DNA from: Hippophae tibetana
Lineage: Eukaryota; Streptophyta; Magnoliopsida; Rosales; Elaeagnaceae
Length of the DNA: 64,000 nucleotides
Reading direction: 5' to 3'
Assembly: GCA_037013495.1 (NCBI GenBank)
Contig: JAZDXN010000013.1
Span: 1,922,001 to 1,986,000 of the forward strand
In this document: in pieces, positions 39,001 to 53,300 of the stretch
How positions within the stretch are numbered: the stretch's first letter is position 1
How the letters are laid out: each line of letters begins with the position of its first letter
The notes under the pieces: model-generated
What the model was told of the DNA's origin: nothing
Database searches by the model: none
Seen by the model: the letters and a program-made list of their open reading frames with translations, nothing else
Made by a program: the position numbers and the translations under genes

Positions 39001-42000
39001 CAAAATCATTTTGCAGGTAGACATATTGATGGAGCATTCTATAACTTGGAACCTGTAGTTTTGATACCTCAATGTACTTCAATTATGGTCAAACTCATGA
39101 TTGCATGTCAAAGCGGAGAGGCACTTCTTTGTAGATTCCTAGGTTTAGAAACACCTTATCCTTTTGCATACAACCGTGTTCAATTTCATCAAGAATAGAT
39201 TCATCTTCTTCTAGTCCTTGAAACTCAACAGGCCATAAAGGAGATGAAAAGATTTGAATGCATTAAGCAAATTTTTTTGGTAACTTGAGCATTTTATATT
39301 TGGGTTTTTAGTCAATTTCTCTATGTGAAGTTTGAAGTAATCTTTACAAACGGTACTTTCTTTGTATTATTAGTAAAAGAAATATCTTCGAAACAAGCTT
39401 CTAGAAATTAGTTACTTGTTATTGAAGGGGTTTTCCTAGTTACAGTTGGTTCCAAAATAACGAAGAGGTCTCATTTCATATGCTACTTTTTTGATGACAG
39501 CTAATTAATCTATGCATAATTTAACGATGCAAAGTGTCAGACACACGCTCCTGCGTATCTTCCTTCAATGGCAAGGTACGTGATGGGTTAACCACGAAAC
39601 ATTAAATACTTACATCCACATTGCTTCTATGTATAATATTTTATCACTTATGTTTTATATTACCCTTTCTAGAGAACAAGATATATTTGCCCGTCATTGT
39701 GCCAAACCTATATAAACAAAATCATTTTGCAGGTAGACATATTGATGGAGCATTCTATAACTTGGAACCTGTAGTTTTGATACCTCAATGTACTTCAATT
39801 ATGGTCAAACTCATGATTGCATGTCAAAGCGGAGAGGCACTTCGTTGTAGATTCCTAGGTTTAGAAACACCTTATCCTTTTGCATACAACCGTGTTCAAT
39901 TTCATCAAGAATAGATTCATCTTCTTCTAGTCCTTGAAACTCAACAGGCCATAAAGGAGATGAAAAGGTTGCAATGCATTAAGCAAATTTTTTTGGTAAC
40001 TTGAGCATTTTATATTTGGGTTTTTAGTCAATTTCGCTATGTGAAGTTTGAATTAATCTTTACAAACGGCACTTTCTTTTATCATTAGTAAAAAAAATAT
40101 CTTCGAAACAAGCTTCTAGAAATTAGTTACTTGTTATTGAAGGGGTTTTCCTAGTTACAGTTGGTTCCAAAATAACGAAGAGGTCTCATTTCATATGCTA
40201 CTTTTTTGATGAGAGCTAATTAATCTATGCATAATTTAACGATGCAAAGTGTCAGACACACGCTCCTGTGTATCTTCCTTCAATGGCAAGGTACGTGATC
40301 GGTTAACCAAGAAACATTAAATACATACATCCACATTGCTTCTATGTATAATATTTTGTCACTTATTTTTTATATTACCCTTTCTAGTGAACAAGATATA
40401 TTTGCCCGTCATTGTGCCAAACCTATATAAACAAAATCATTTTGCAGGTAGACATATTGATGGAGCATTCTATAACTTGGAACCTGTAGTTTTGATACCT
40501 CAATGTACTTCAATTATGGTCAAACTCATGATTGCATGTCAAAGCGGAGAGGCACTTCGTTGTAGATTCCTAGGTTTAGAAACACCTTATCCTTTTGCAT
40601 ACAACGGTGTTCAATTTCATCAAGAATAGATTCATCTTCTTCTAGTCCTTGAAACTCAACAGGCCATAAATGAGATGAAAAGGTTGCAATGCATTAAGCA
40701 AATTTTTTTGGTAACTTGAGCATTTTATATTTGGATTTTTAGATGATTTCTCTATGTGAAGTTTGAAATAATCTTAACAAACGGTACTTTCTTTGTATCA
40801 TTAGTAAAAGAAATATCTTCGAAACAAGCTTCTAGAAATTAGTTACTTGTTATTGAAGGGGTTTTCCTAGTTACAGTTGGTTCTAAAATAACGAAGAGGT
40901 CTCATTTCATATGCTACTTGTTTGATGAGAGCTAATTAATCTATCCATAATTTAACGATGCAAAGTGTCAGACACACGCTCCTGGGTATCTTCCTTCAAT
41001 GGCAAGGTACGTGATCGGTTAACCAAGAAACATTAAATACATACATCCACATTGCTTCTATGTATAATATTTTGTCACTTACGTTTTATCTTACCCTTTC
41101 TTGTGAACAAGATATATTTGCCCGTCATTGTGGCAAACCTATATAAACAAAATCATTTTGCAGGTAGACATATTGATGGAGCATTCTATAACTTGGAACT
41201 TGTAGTTTTGATACCTCAATGTACTTCAATTATGGTCAAACTCATGATTGCATGTCAAAGCGGAGAGGCACTTCGTTGTAGATTCCTAGGTTTAGAAACA
41301 CCTTATCCTTTTGCATACAACTGTGTTCAATTTCATCAAGAATAGATTCATCTTCTTCTAGTCCTTGAAACTCAACAGGCCATAAAGGAGATGAAAAGAT
41401 TTGAATGCATTAAGCAAATTTTTTTGGTAACTTGAGCATTTTATATTTGGGTTTTTAGTCAATTTCTCTATGTGAAGTTTGAAGTAATCTTTACAAACGG
41501 TACTTTCTTTGTATTATTAGTAAAAGAAATATCTTCGAAACAAGCTTCTAGAAATTAGTTACTTGTTATTGAAGGGGTTTTCCTAGTTACAGTTGGTTCC
41601 AAAATAACGAAGAGGTCTCATTTCATATGCTACTTTTTTGATGACAGCTAATTAATCTATGCATAATTTAACGATGCAAAGTGTCAGACACACGCTCCTA
41701 CGTATCTTCCTTCAATGGCAAGGTACGTGATCGGTTAACCACGAAACATTAAATACTTACATCCACATTGCTTCTATGTATAATATTTTGTCACTTATGT
41801 TTTATCTAACACTTTCTAACGAACAAGATATATTTGCTCGTCATTGTGGCAAACCTATCGAAACAAAATCATTTTGTAGGTAGACATATTGATGGAGCAT
41901 TCTATAACTTGGAACCTGTAGTTTTGATACCTCAATGTACTTCAATTATGGTCAAACTCATGATTGCATGTCAAAGCGGAGAGGAGCTTCGTTGTAGATT

Positions 42001-43199
42001 CCTAGGTTTAGAAACACCATATCCTTTTGCACACAACCGTGTTCAATTTCATCAAGAATAGATTCATCTTCTTCTGGTCCTTGAAACTCAACAGGCCATA
42101 AAGGAGATGAAAAGGTTGGAATGCATTAAGCAAGTTTTTTTGGTAACTTGAGCATTTTATATTTGGGTTTTTAGTCAATTTCGCTATGTGAAGTTTGAAT
42201 TAATCTTTACAAACGGTACTTTCTTTGTATCATTAGTAAAAGAAATATCTTCGAAACAAGCTTCTAGAAATTAGTTGCTTGTTATTGAAGGGGTTTTCCT
42301 AATTACAGTTGGTTCCAAAATAACGAAGAGGTCTCATTTCATATGCTACTTTTTTTATGAGAGCTAATTAATCTATGCATAATTTAATGATGCAAAGTGT
42401 CAGACACACGCTCCTTTGTATCTTCCTTCAATGGCAAGGTACGTGATCGGTTAACCAAGAAACATTAAATACTTACATCCATATTGCTTCTATGTATAAT
42501 ATTTTGTCACTTATTTTTTATATTACCCTTTCTAGTGAACAAGATATATTTGCCCGTCATTGTGCCAAACCTATATAAACAAAATCATTTTGCAGGTAGA
42601 CATATTGATGGAGCATTCTATAACTTGGAACCTGTAGTTTTGATACCTCAATGCACTTCAATTATGGTCAAACTCATTATTGCATGTCAAAGCGGAGAGG
42701 TACTTCGTTGTAGATTCCTAGGTTTAGAAACACCTTATCCTTTTGCATACAACGGTGTTCAATTTCATCAAGAATAGATTCATCTTCTTCTAGTCCTTGA
42801 AACTCAACAGGCCATAAATGAGATGAAAAGATTTGAAAGCAATAAGCAAATTTTTTTGGTAACTTGAGCATTTTATATTTGGGTTTTTAGATGATTTCTC
42901 TATTTGAAGTTTGAAGTAATCTTTACAAACGGTACTTTCTTTGTATCATTAGTAAAAGAAATATCTTCGAAACAAGCTTCTAGAAATAAGTTACTTGTTA
43001 TTGAAGGGGTTTTCCTAATTACAGTTGGTTCCAAAATAACGAAGATGTCTCATTTCATATGCTACTTATTTTATGAGAGCTAATTAATCTATGCATAATT
43101 TAACTACGCAAAGTGTCAGACACACGCTCCTGCGTATCTTCCATCAATGGCAAGGTACGTGATCGGTTAACCACGAAATATTAAATACTTACATCCACA
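36041..43199 (+). repeat. G/G2/H block, units 51-60
   Basis: Order and starts: G 36041, G 36757, H 37473, G2 38189, G2 38905, G2 39621, G2 40336, G2 41052, H 41768, G2 42484. Most G2 units here have CCTATATAAACAAAATC and part of them ATTGTGCCAAACC (Pro28). H units have CTATCGAAAC and TTTTGTAGGTAG, and an in-frame TAA (TTATCTAACAC) that trims the main frame to 75 codons. The pair H-G2 at 53-54 recurs at 59-60, six units away, with the private flank marker CTCCTTTGTATC. Unit 55 has a TGA (CACTGATG) at codon 10 and its frame restarts later. Unit 56 is 715 bp (TTTCTTTTATC). Confidence 0.82.
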
Positions 43200-46100
43200 T
43201 TGCTTCTATGTATAATATTTTGTCACTTATGTTTTATCTTACACTTTCTAGCGACCAAGATATATTTGCTCGTCATTGTGGCAAACCTATCTAAACAAAA
43301 TCATTTTGCAGTTAGACATATTGATGGAGCATTCAATAACTTGGAACCTGTAGTTTTGATACCTCAATGTACTTCAATTATGGTCAAACTCATGATTGCA
43401 TGTCAAAGCGTAGAGGGACTTCGTTGTAGAATCCTAGGTTTAGAAACACCTTATCCTTTTGCACAAAACCGTGTTCAATTTCATCAAGAATAGATTCATC
43501 TTCTTCTGGTCCATGAAACTCAACAAGCCATATAGGAGAAGAAAAGGTTGGAATGCATTAAGCAAGTTTTTTTGGTAACTTGAGCATTTTATATTTGGGT
43601 TTTTAGTCGATTTCTCTATGTGAAGTTTGAAGTAATCTTTACAAACGGTACTTTCTTTGTATCATTAGTAAAAGAAATATCTTCGAAACAAGCTTCTAGC
43701 AATTAGTTACTTGTTATTGAAGGGGTTTTCCTAATTACAGTTGGTTCCAAAAAAACGAAGAGGTCTCATTTCATATGCTACTTTTTTTATGAGAGCTAAT
43801 TAATCTATGCATAATTTAACGATGCAAACTGTCGGACACACGCTCCTGCGTATCTTCCTTCAATGAAAAAGTACGTGATCGGTTAACCACCAAACATTAA
43901 ATACTTACATCTACATTGCTTCTAGGTATAATATTTTGTCACTTATGTTTTATCTTACACTTTCTAGCGACCAAGATATATTTGGTCGTCATTGTGGAAA
44001 ACCTATCTAAACAAAATCATTTTGCAGTTAGACATATTGATGGAGTATTCTATAACTTGGAACCTGTAGTTTTGATACCTCAATGTACTTCAATTATGGT
44101 GAAACTCATGATTGCATGTCAAAGCGGAGAGGCACTTCGTTGTAGATTCCTAGGTTTAGAAACACCTTATCCTTTTGCACACAACCGTGTTCAATTTCAT
44201 CAAGAATAGATTCATCTTCTTCTGGTCCTTGAAACTCAACAGGCCATAAAACAGATGAAAATGTTGGAATGCATTAAGCAAGTTTTTTTGGTAACTTGAG
44301 CATTTTATATTTGGGTTTTTAGTCAATTTCGCTATGTGAAGTTTGAAGTAATCTTTACAAACGGTACTTTCTTTGTATCATTAGTAAAAGAAATATCTTC
44401 GAAACAAGCTTCTAGAAATTAGTTGCTTGTTATTGAAGGGGTTTTCCTAATTACAGTTGGTTCCAAAATAACGAAGATGTCTCATTTCATATGCTACTTT
44501 TTTGATGAGAGCTAATTAATCTATGCATAATTTAACGATGCAAACTGTCGGACACACGCTCCTGCGTATCTTCCTTCAATGAAAAAGTACGTGATCGGTT
44601 AACCACCAAACATTAAATACTTACATCCACATTCCTTCTATGTATAATATTTTCTCACTTATGTTTTATCTTACACTTTCTAGCGACCAAGATATATTTA
44701 CTCGTCATTGTGGCAAACCTATCTAAACAAAATCATTTTGCAGTTAGACATATTGATGGAGCATTCTATAACTTGGAACCTGTAGTTTTGATACCTCAAT
44801 GTACTTCAATTATGGTCAAACTCATGATTGCATGTCAAAGCGGAGAGGGACTTCGTTGTAGAATCCTAGGTTTAGAAACACCTTATCCTTTTGCACACAA
44901 CCGTGTTCAATTTCATCAAGAATAGATTCATCTTCTTCTGGTCCTTGAAACTCAACAAGCCATATAGGAGAAGAAATGGTTGGAATGCATTAAGCAAGTT
45001 TTTTTGGTAACTTGAGCATTTTATATTTGGGTTTTTAGTCGATTTCGCTATGTGAAGTTTGAAGTAATCTTTACAAACAGTACTTTCTTTGTATCATTAG
45101 TAAAAGAAATATCTTCGAAACAAGCTTCTAGAAATTAGTTACTTGTTATTGAAGGGGTTTTCCTAATTACAGTTGGTTCCAAAAAAACGAAGAGGTCTCA
45201 TTTCATACGCTACTTTTTTGATGAGAGCTAATTAATCTATGCATAATTTAACGATGCAAACTGTCGGACACACGCTACTGCATATCTTCCTTCAATGAAA
45301 AAGTACGTGATCGGTTAACCACCAAACATTAAATACTTACATCCACATTGCTTCTAGGTATAATATTTTGTCACTTATGTTTTATCTTACACTTTCTAGC
45401 GACCAAGATATATTTGCTCGTCATTGTGGCAAACCATTCTAAACAAAATCATTTTGCAGTTAGACATATTGATGGAGCATTCTATAACTTGGAACCTGTA
45501 GTTTTGATACCTCAATGTACTTCAATTATTGTCAAACTCATGATTGCATGTCAAAGCGGAGAGGCACTTCGTTGTAGATTCCTAGGTTTAGAAACACCTT
45601 ATCCTTTTGCACACAACTGTATTCAATTTCATTAAAAATAGATTCATCTTCTTCTAGTCCTTGAAACTCAACAAGTGATAAAGGAGATGAAAAGGTTGGA
45701 ATGCATTAAGCAAATTTTTTTGGTAACTTGAGCATTTTATATTTGGATTTTTAGATGATTTCTCTATGTGAAGTTTGAAATAATCTTTACAAACGGTACT
45801 TTCTTTGTATCATTAGTAAAAGAAATATCTTCGAAACAAGCTTCTAGAAATTAGTTACTTGTTATTGAAGGGGTTTTCCTAGTTACAGTTGCTTCCAAAA
45901 AAACGAAGAGGTCTCATTTCATATGCTACTTTTTTGATGAGAGCTAATTAATCTATGCATAATTTAACGATGCAAAGTGTCAGACACACGCTCCTGCGTA
46001 TCTTCCTTCAATGGCAAGGTACGTGATCGGTTAACCACGAAACATTAAATACTTACATCCACATTGCTTCTATGTATAATATTTTGTCACTTATGTTTTA

Positions 46101-49100
46101 TCTTACCCTTTCTAGCGAACAAGATATATTTGCTCGTCATTGTGGCAAACCTATCTAAACAAAATCATTTTGCAGTTAGACATATTGATGGAGCATTCTA
46201 TAACTTGGAAACTGTAGTTTTGATACCTCAATGTACTTCAATTATGGTCAAACTCATGATTGCATGTCAAAGCGGAGAGGGACTTCGTTGTAGATTCCTA
46301 TGTTTAGAAACACCTTATCCTTTTGCACACAACCGTGTTCAATTTCATCAAGAATAGATTCATCTTCTTCTGGTCCTTGAAACTCAACAAGCCATATAGG
46401 AGATGAAAAGGTTGGAATGCATTAAGCAAGTTTTTTTGGTAACTTGAGTGTTTTATATTTGGGTTTTTAGTCGATTTCTCTTTTGAAGTATGAAGTAATC
46501 TTTACAAACGGTACTTTCTTTGTATCATTAGTGAAAGAAATATCTTGGAAACAAGTTTCTAGCAATTACTTACTTGTTATTGAAGGGGTTTTCCTCATTA
46601 CAGTTGGTTCCAAAATAACGAAGAGGTCTCATTTCATATGCTACTTTTTTGATGAGAGCTAATTAATCTATGCATAATTTAACGATGCAAACTGTCGGAC
46701 ACACGCTCCTGCGTATCTTCCTTCAATGAAAAAGTACGTGATCGGTTAACCACCAAACATTAAATACTTACATCCACATTGCTTCTATGTATAATATTTT
46801 CTCACTTATGTTTTATCTTACACTTTCTAGCGACCAAGATATATTTACTCGTCATTGTGGCAAACCTATCTAAACAAAATCATTTTGAAGTTAGACATAT
46901 TGATGGAGCATTCTATAACTTGGAACCTGTAGTTTTGATACCTCAATGTACTTCAATTATGGTCAAACTCATGATTGCATGTCAAAGCGGAGAGGGACTT
47001 CGTTGTAGAATCCTAGGTTTAGAAACACCTTATCCTTTTGCACACAACCGTGTTCAATTTCATCAAGAATAGATTCATCTTCTTCTGGTCCTTGAAACTC
47101 AGCAAGCCATATAGGAGAAGAAATGGTTGGAATGCATTAAGCAAGTTTTTTTGGTAACTTGAGCATTTTATATTTGGGTTTTTAGTCGATTTCGCTATGT
47201 GAAGTTTGAAGTAATCTTTACAAACAGTACTTTCTTTGTATCATTAGTAAAAGAAATATCTTCGAAACAAGCTTCTAGAAATTAGTTACTTGTTATTGAA
47301 GGGGTTTTCCTAATTACAGTTGGTTTCAAAAAAACGAAGAGGTCTCATTTCATATGCTACTTTTTTGATGAGAGCTAATTAATCTATGCATAATTTAACG
47401 ATGCAAACTGTCGGACACATGCTACTGCGTATCTTCCTTCAATGAAAAAGTACGTGATCGGTTAACCACCAAACATTAAATACTTACATCCACATTGCTT
47501 CTAGGTATAATATTTTGTCACTTATGTTTTATCTTACACTTTCTAGCGACCAACATATATTTGCTCGTCATTGTGGCAAACCTATCTAAACAAAATCATT
47601 TTGCAGTTAGACATATTGATGGAGCATTCTATAACTTGGAACCTGTAGTTTTGATACCTCAATGTACTTCAATTATGGTCAAACTCATGATTGCATGTCA
47701 AAGCGGAGAGGCACTTCGTTGTAGATTCCTAGGTTTAGAAACACCTTATCCTTTTGCACACAACTGTATTCAATTTCATTAAAAATAGATTCATCTTCTT
47801 CTAGTCCTTGAAACTCAACAAGCAATAAAGGAGATGAAAAGGTTGGAATGCATTAAGCAAATTTTTTTGGTAACTTGAGCATTTTATATTTGGATTTTTA
47901 GATGATTTCTCTATGTGAAGTTTGAAATAATCTTTAAAAACGGTACTTTCTTTGTATCATTAGTAAAAGAAATATCTTCGAAACAAGCTTCTAGAAATTA
48001 GTTACTTGTTATTGAAGGGGTTTTCCTAGTTAGAGTTGCTTCCAAAATAACGAAGAGGTCTCATTTCATATGCTACTTTTTTGATGAGAGCTAATTAATC
48101 TATGCATAATTTAACGATGCAAAGTGTCAGACACACGCTCCTGCGTATCTTCCTTCAATGGCAAGGTACGTGATCGGTTAACCACGAAACATTAAATACT
48201 TACATCCACATTGCTTCTATGTATAATATTTTGTCACTTATGTTTTATGTTACCCTTTCTAGCGAACAAGATATATTTGCTGGTCATTGTGGCAAACCTA
48301 TCTAAACAAAATCATTTTGCAGTTAGACATATTGATGGAGCATTCTATAACTTGGAAACTGTAGTTTTGATACCTCAATGTACTTCAATTATGGTCAAAC
48401 TCATGATTGCATGTCAAAGCGGAGAGGGACTTCGTTGTAGATTCCTAGGTTTAGAAACACCTTATCCTTTTGCACACAACCGTGTTCAATTTCATCAAGA
48501 ATAGATTCATCTTCTTCTGGTCCTTGAAACTCAACAAGCCATATAGGAGATGAAAAGGTTGGAATGCATTAAGCAAGTTTTTTTGGTAACTTGAGCATTT
48601 TATATTTGGGTTTTTAGTCGATTTCGCTATGTGAAGTTTGAAGTAATCTTTACAAACAGTACTTTCTTTGTATCATTAGTAAAAGAAATATCTTCGAAAC
48701 AAGCTTCTAGAAATTAGTTACTTGTTATTGAAGGGGTTTTCCTAATTACAGTTGGTTCCAAAAAAACGAAGAGGTCTCATTTCATATGCTACTTTTTTGA
48801 TGAGAGCTAATTAATCTATGCATAATTTAACGATGCAAACTGTCGGACACATGCTACTGCGTATCTTCCTTCAATGAAAAAGTACGTGATCGGTTAACCA
48901 CCAAACATTAAATACTTACATCCACATTGCTTCTAGGTATAATATTTTGTCACTTATGTTTTATCTTACACTTTCTAGCGACCAAGATATATTTGCTCGT
49001 CATTGTGGCAAACCTATCTAAACAAAATCATTTTGCAGTTAGACATATTGATGGAGCATTCTATAACTTGGAACCTGTAGTTTTGATACCTCAATGTACT

Positions 49101-50358
49101 TCAATTATGGTCAAACTCATGATTGCATGTCAAAGCGGAGAGGCACTTCGTTGTAGATTCCTAGGTTTAGAAACACCTTATCCTTTTGCACACAACTGTA
49201 TTCAATTTCATTTAAAATAGATTCATCTTCTTCTAGTCCTTGAAACTCAACAAGCAATAAAGGAGATGAAAAGGTTGGAATGCATTAAGCAAATTTTTTT
49301 GGTAACTTGAGCATTTTATATTTGGATTTTTAGATGATTTCTCTATGTGAAGTTTGAAATAATCTTTAAAAACGGTACTTTCTTTGTATCATTAGTAAAA
49401 GAAATATCTTCGAAACAAGCTTCTAGAAATTAGTTACTTGTTATTGAAGGGGTTTTCCTAGTTACAGTTGCTTCCAAAATAACGAAGAGGTCTCATTTCA
49501 TATGCTACTTTTTTGATGAGAGCTAATTAATCTATGCATAATTTAACGATGCAAAGTGTCAGACACACGCTCCTGCGTATCTTCCTTCAATGGCAAGGTA
49601 CGTGATCGGTTAACCACGAAACATTAAATACTTACATCCACATTGCTTCTATGTATAATATTTTGTCACTTATGTTTTATCTTACCCTTTCTAGCGAACA
49701 AGATATATTTGCTCGTCATTGTGGCAAACCTATCTAAACAAAATCATTTTGCAGTTAGACATATTGATGGAGCATTCTATAACTTGGAAACTGTAGTTTT
49801 GATACCTCAATGTACTTCAATTATGGTCAAACTCATGATTGCATGTCAAAGCGGAGAGGGACTTCGTTGTAGATTCCTACGTTTAGAAACACCTTATCCT
49901 TTTGCACACAACCGTGTTCAATTTCATCAAGAATAGATTCATCTTCTTCTGGTCCTTGAAACTCAACAAGCCATATAGGAGATGAAAAGGTTGGAATGCA
50001 TTAAGCAAGTTTTTTTGGTAACTTGAGCATTTTATATTTGGGTTTTTAGTCAATTTTGCTATGTGAAGTTTAAAGTAATCTTTACAAACGGTACTTTCTT
50101 TGTATCATTAGTAAAAGAAATATCTTCGAAACAAGCTTCTAGAAATTAGTTGCTTGTTATTGAAGGGGTTTTCCTAATTACAGTTGGTTCCAAAATAACG
50201 AAGATGTCTCATTTCATATGCTACTTTTTTGATGAGAGGTAATTAATCTATGCATAATTTAACGATGCAAACTGTCGGACACACGCTCCTGCGTATCTTC
50301 CTTCAATGAAAAAGTACGTGATCGGTTAACCACCAAACATTAAATACTTACATCCACA
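43200..50358 (+). repeat. Mixed block, units 61-70, with F-B dimers
   Basis: Order: D 43200, C 43916, E 44632, F 45348, B 46064, E 46779, F 47495, B 48211, F 48927, B 49643. The pairs 67-68 and 69-70 form a 1432-bp dimer with private shared variants: AATCTTTAAAAACGG in the F rear (near 47931 and 49363), CACATGCTACTGCG before each F, and CAACAAGCAATAAAGG. Unit 65 is 715 bp (CTCTTTTGAAG). Unit 63 has ATTCCTTCTA in place of the anchor, so its frame begins later at GTG. Unit 69 has CATTTAAAATAG where other F units have CATTAAAAATAG, which removes the early stop. Confidence 0.8.
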
Positions 50359-53300
50359 TTGCTTCTAGGTATAATATTTTCTCACTTATGTTTTATCTTA
50401 CACTTTCTAGCGACCAAGATATATTTGCTCGTCATTGTGGCAAACCTATCTAAACTAAATCATTTTGCAGTTAGACATATTGATGGAGCATTCAATAACT
50501 TGGAACCTGTAGTTTTGATACCTCAATGTACTTCAATTATGGTCAAACTCATGATTGCATGTCAAAGCGTAGAGGGACTTCGTTGTAGAATCCTAGGTTT
50601 AGAAACACCTTATCCTTTTGCACACAACCGTGTTCAATTTCATCAAGAATAGATTCATCTTCTTCTGGTTCTTGAAACTCAACAAGCCATATAGGAGAAG
50701 AAAAGGTTGGAATGCATTAAGCAAGTTTTTTTGGTAACTTGAGCATTTTATATTTGGGTTTTTAGTCGATTTCTCTATGTGAAGTTTGAAGTAATCTTTA
50801 CAAACGGTACTTTCTTTGTGTCATTAGTAAAAGAAATATCTTCGAAACAAGCTTCTAGCAATAAGTTACTTGTTATTGAAGGGGTTTTCCTAATTACAGT
50901 TGGTTCCAAAAAAACGAAGAGGTCTCATTTCATATGCTACTTTTTTGATGAGAGCTAATTAATCTATGCATAATTTAACGATGCAAACTGTCAGACACAC
51001 GCTCTTGCGTATCTTTCTTCAATGAAAAAGTACGTGATCGGTTAACCACCAAACATTAAATACTTACATCTACATTGCTTCTAGGTATAATATTTTGTCA
51101 CTTATGTTTTATCTTACACTTTCTAGCGACCAAGATATATTTGGTCGTTATTGTGGAAAACCTATCTAAACAAAATCATTTTGCAGTTAGACATATTGAT
51201 GGAGCATTCTATAAGTTGGAACCTGTAGTTTTGATACCTCAATGTACTTCAATTATGGTCAAACTCATGATTGCATGTCAAAGCGGAGAGGCACTTCGTT
51301 GTAGATTCCTAGGTTTAGAAACACCTTATCCTTTTGCACACAACCGTGTTCAATTTCATCAAGAATAGATTCATCTTCTTCTGGTCCTTGAAACTCAACA
51401 GGCCATAAAGGAGATGAAAATGTTGGAATGCATTAAGCAAGTTTTTTTGGTAACTTGAGCATTTTATATTTGGGTTTTTAGTCGATTTCTCTATGTGAAG
51501 TTTGAAGTAATCTTTACAAACGGTACTTTCTTTGTGTCATTAGTAAAAGAAATATCTTCGAAACAAGCTTCTAGCAATAAGTTACTTGTTATTGAAGGGG
51601 TTTTCCTAATTACAGTTGGTTCCAAAAAAACGAAGAGGTCTCATTTCATATGCTACTTTTTTGATGAGAGCTAATTAATCTATGCATAATTTAACGATGC
51701 AAACTGTCAGACACACGCTCTTGCGTATCTTTCTTCAATGAAAAAGTACGTGATCGGTTAACCACCAAACATTAAATACTTACATCTACATTGCTTCTAG
51801 GTATAATATTTTGTCACTTATGTTTTATCTTACACTTTCTAGCGACCAAGATATATTTGGTCGTTATTGTGGAAAACCTATCTAAACAAAATCATTTTGC
51901 AGTTAGACATATTGATGGAGCATTCTATAAGTTGGAACCTGTAGTTTTGATACCTCAATGTACTTCAATTATGGTCAAACTCATGATTGCATGTCAAAGC
52001 GGAGAGGCACTTCGTTGTAGATTCCTAGGTTTAGAAACACCTTATCCTTTTGCACACAACCGTGTTCAATTTCATCAAGAATAGATTCATCTTCTTCTGG
52101 TCCTTGAAACTCAACAGGCCATAAAGGAGATGAAAATGTTGGAATGCATTAAGCAAGTTTTTTTGGTAACTTGAGCATTTTATATTTGGGTTTTTAGTCA
52201 ATTTCTCTATGTGAAGTTTGAAGTAATCTTTACAAACGGTACTTTCTTTGTATCATTAGTAAAAGAAATATCTTCGAAACAAGCTTCTAGCAATAAGTTA
52301 CTTGTTATTGAAGGGGTTTTCCTAATTACAGTTGGTTCCAAAAAAACGAAGAGGTCTCATTTCATATGCTACTTTTTTGATGAGAGCTAATTAATCTATG
52401 CATAATTTAACGATGCAAACTGTCAGACACACGCTCTTGCGTATCTTTCTTCAATGAAAAAGTACGTGATCGGTTAACCACAAAACATTAAATACTTACA
52501 TCTACATTGCTTCTAGGTATAATATTTTGTCACTTATGTTTTATCTTACACTTTCTAGCGACCAAGATATATTTGGTCGTTATTGTGGAAAACCTATCTA
52601 AACAAAATCATTTTGCAGTTAGACATATTGATGGAGCATTCTATAAGTTGGAACCTGTAGTTTTGATACCTCAATGTACTTCAATTATGGTCAAACTCAT
52701 GATTGCATGTCAAAGCGGAGAGGCAATTCGTTGTAGATTCCTAGGTTTAGAAACACCTTATCCTTTTGCACACAACCGTGTTCAATTTCATCAAGAATAG
52801 ATTCATCTTCTTCTGGTCCTTGAAACTCAACAGGCCATAAAGGAGATGAAAATGTTGGAATGCATTAAGCAAGTTTTTTTGGTAACTTGAGCATTTTATA
52901 TTTGGGTTTTTAGTCAATTTCTCTATGTGAAGTTTGAAGTAATCTTTACAAACGGTACTTTCTTTGTATCATTAGTAAAAGAAATATCTTCGAAACAAGC
53001 TTCTAGAAATTAGTTGCTTGTTATTGAAGGGGTTTTCCTAATTATAGTTGGTTCCAAAATAACGAAGAGGTCTCATTTCATATGCTACTTTTTTGATAAG
53101 AGCTAATTAATCTATGCATAATTTAACGATGCAAACTGTCGGACACACGCTCCTGCGTATCTTCCTTCAATGAAAAAGTACGTGATCGGTTAACCACCAA
53201 ACATTAAATACTTACATCCACATTGCTTCTATGTATAATATTTTCTCACTTATGTTTTATCTTACACTTTCTAGCGACCAAGATATATTTACTCGTCATT

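Noticed and set aside
42677..42871. 64-codon reverse-strand open frame in unit 60, acidic (QGLEEDESILDEIEH).
   Set aside because: It is open this far only because unit 60 has AGCAATAAGC in place of GCATTAAGC, which removes a reverse-strand stop. Other units carry a shorter version and there is no start or promoter context. I treat it as the shadow of the forward coding-like frame.
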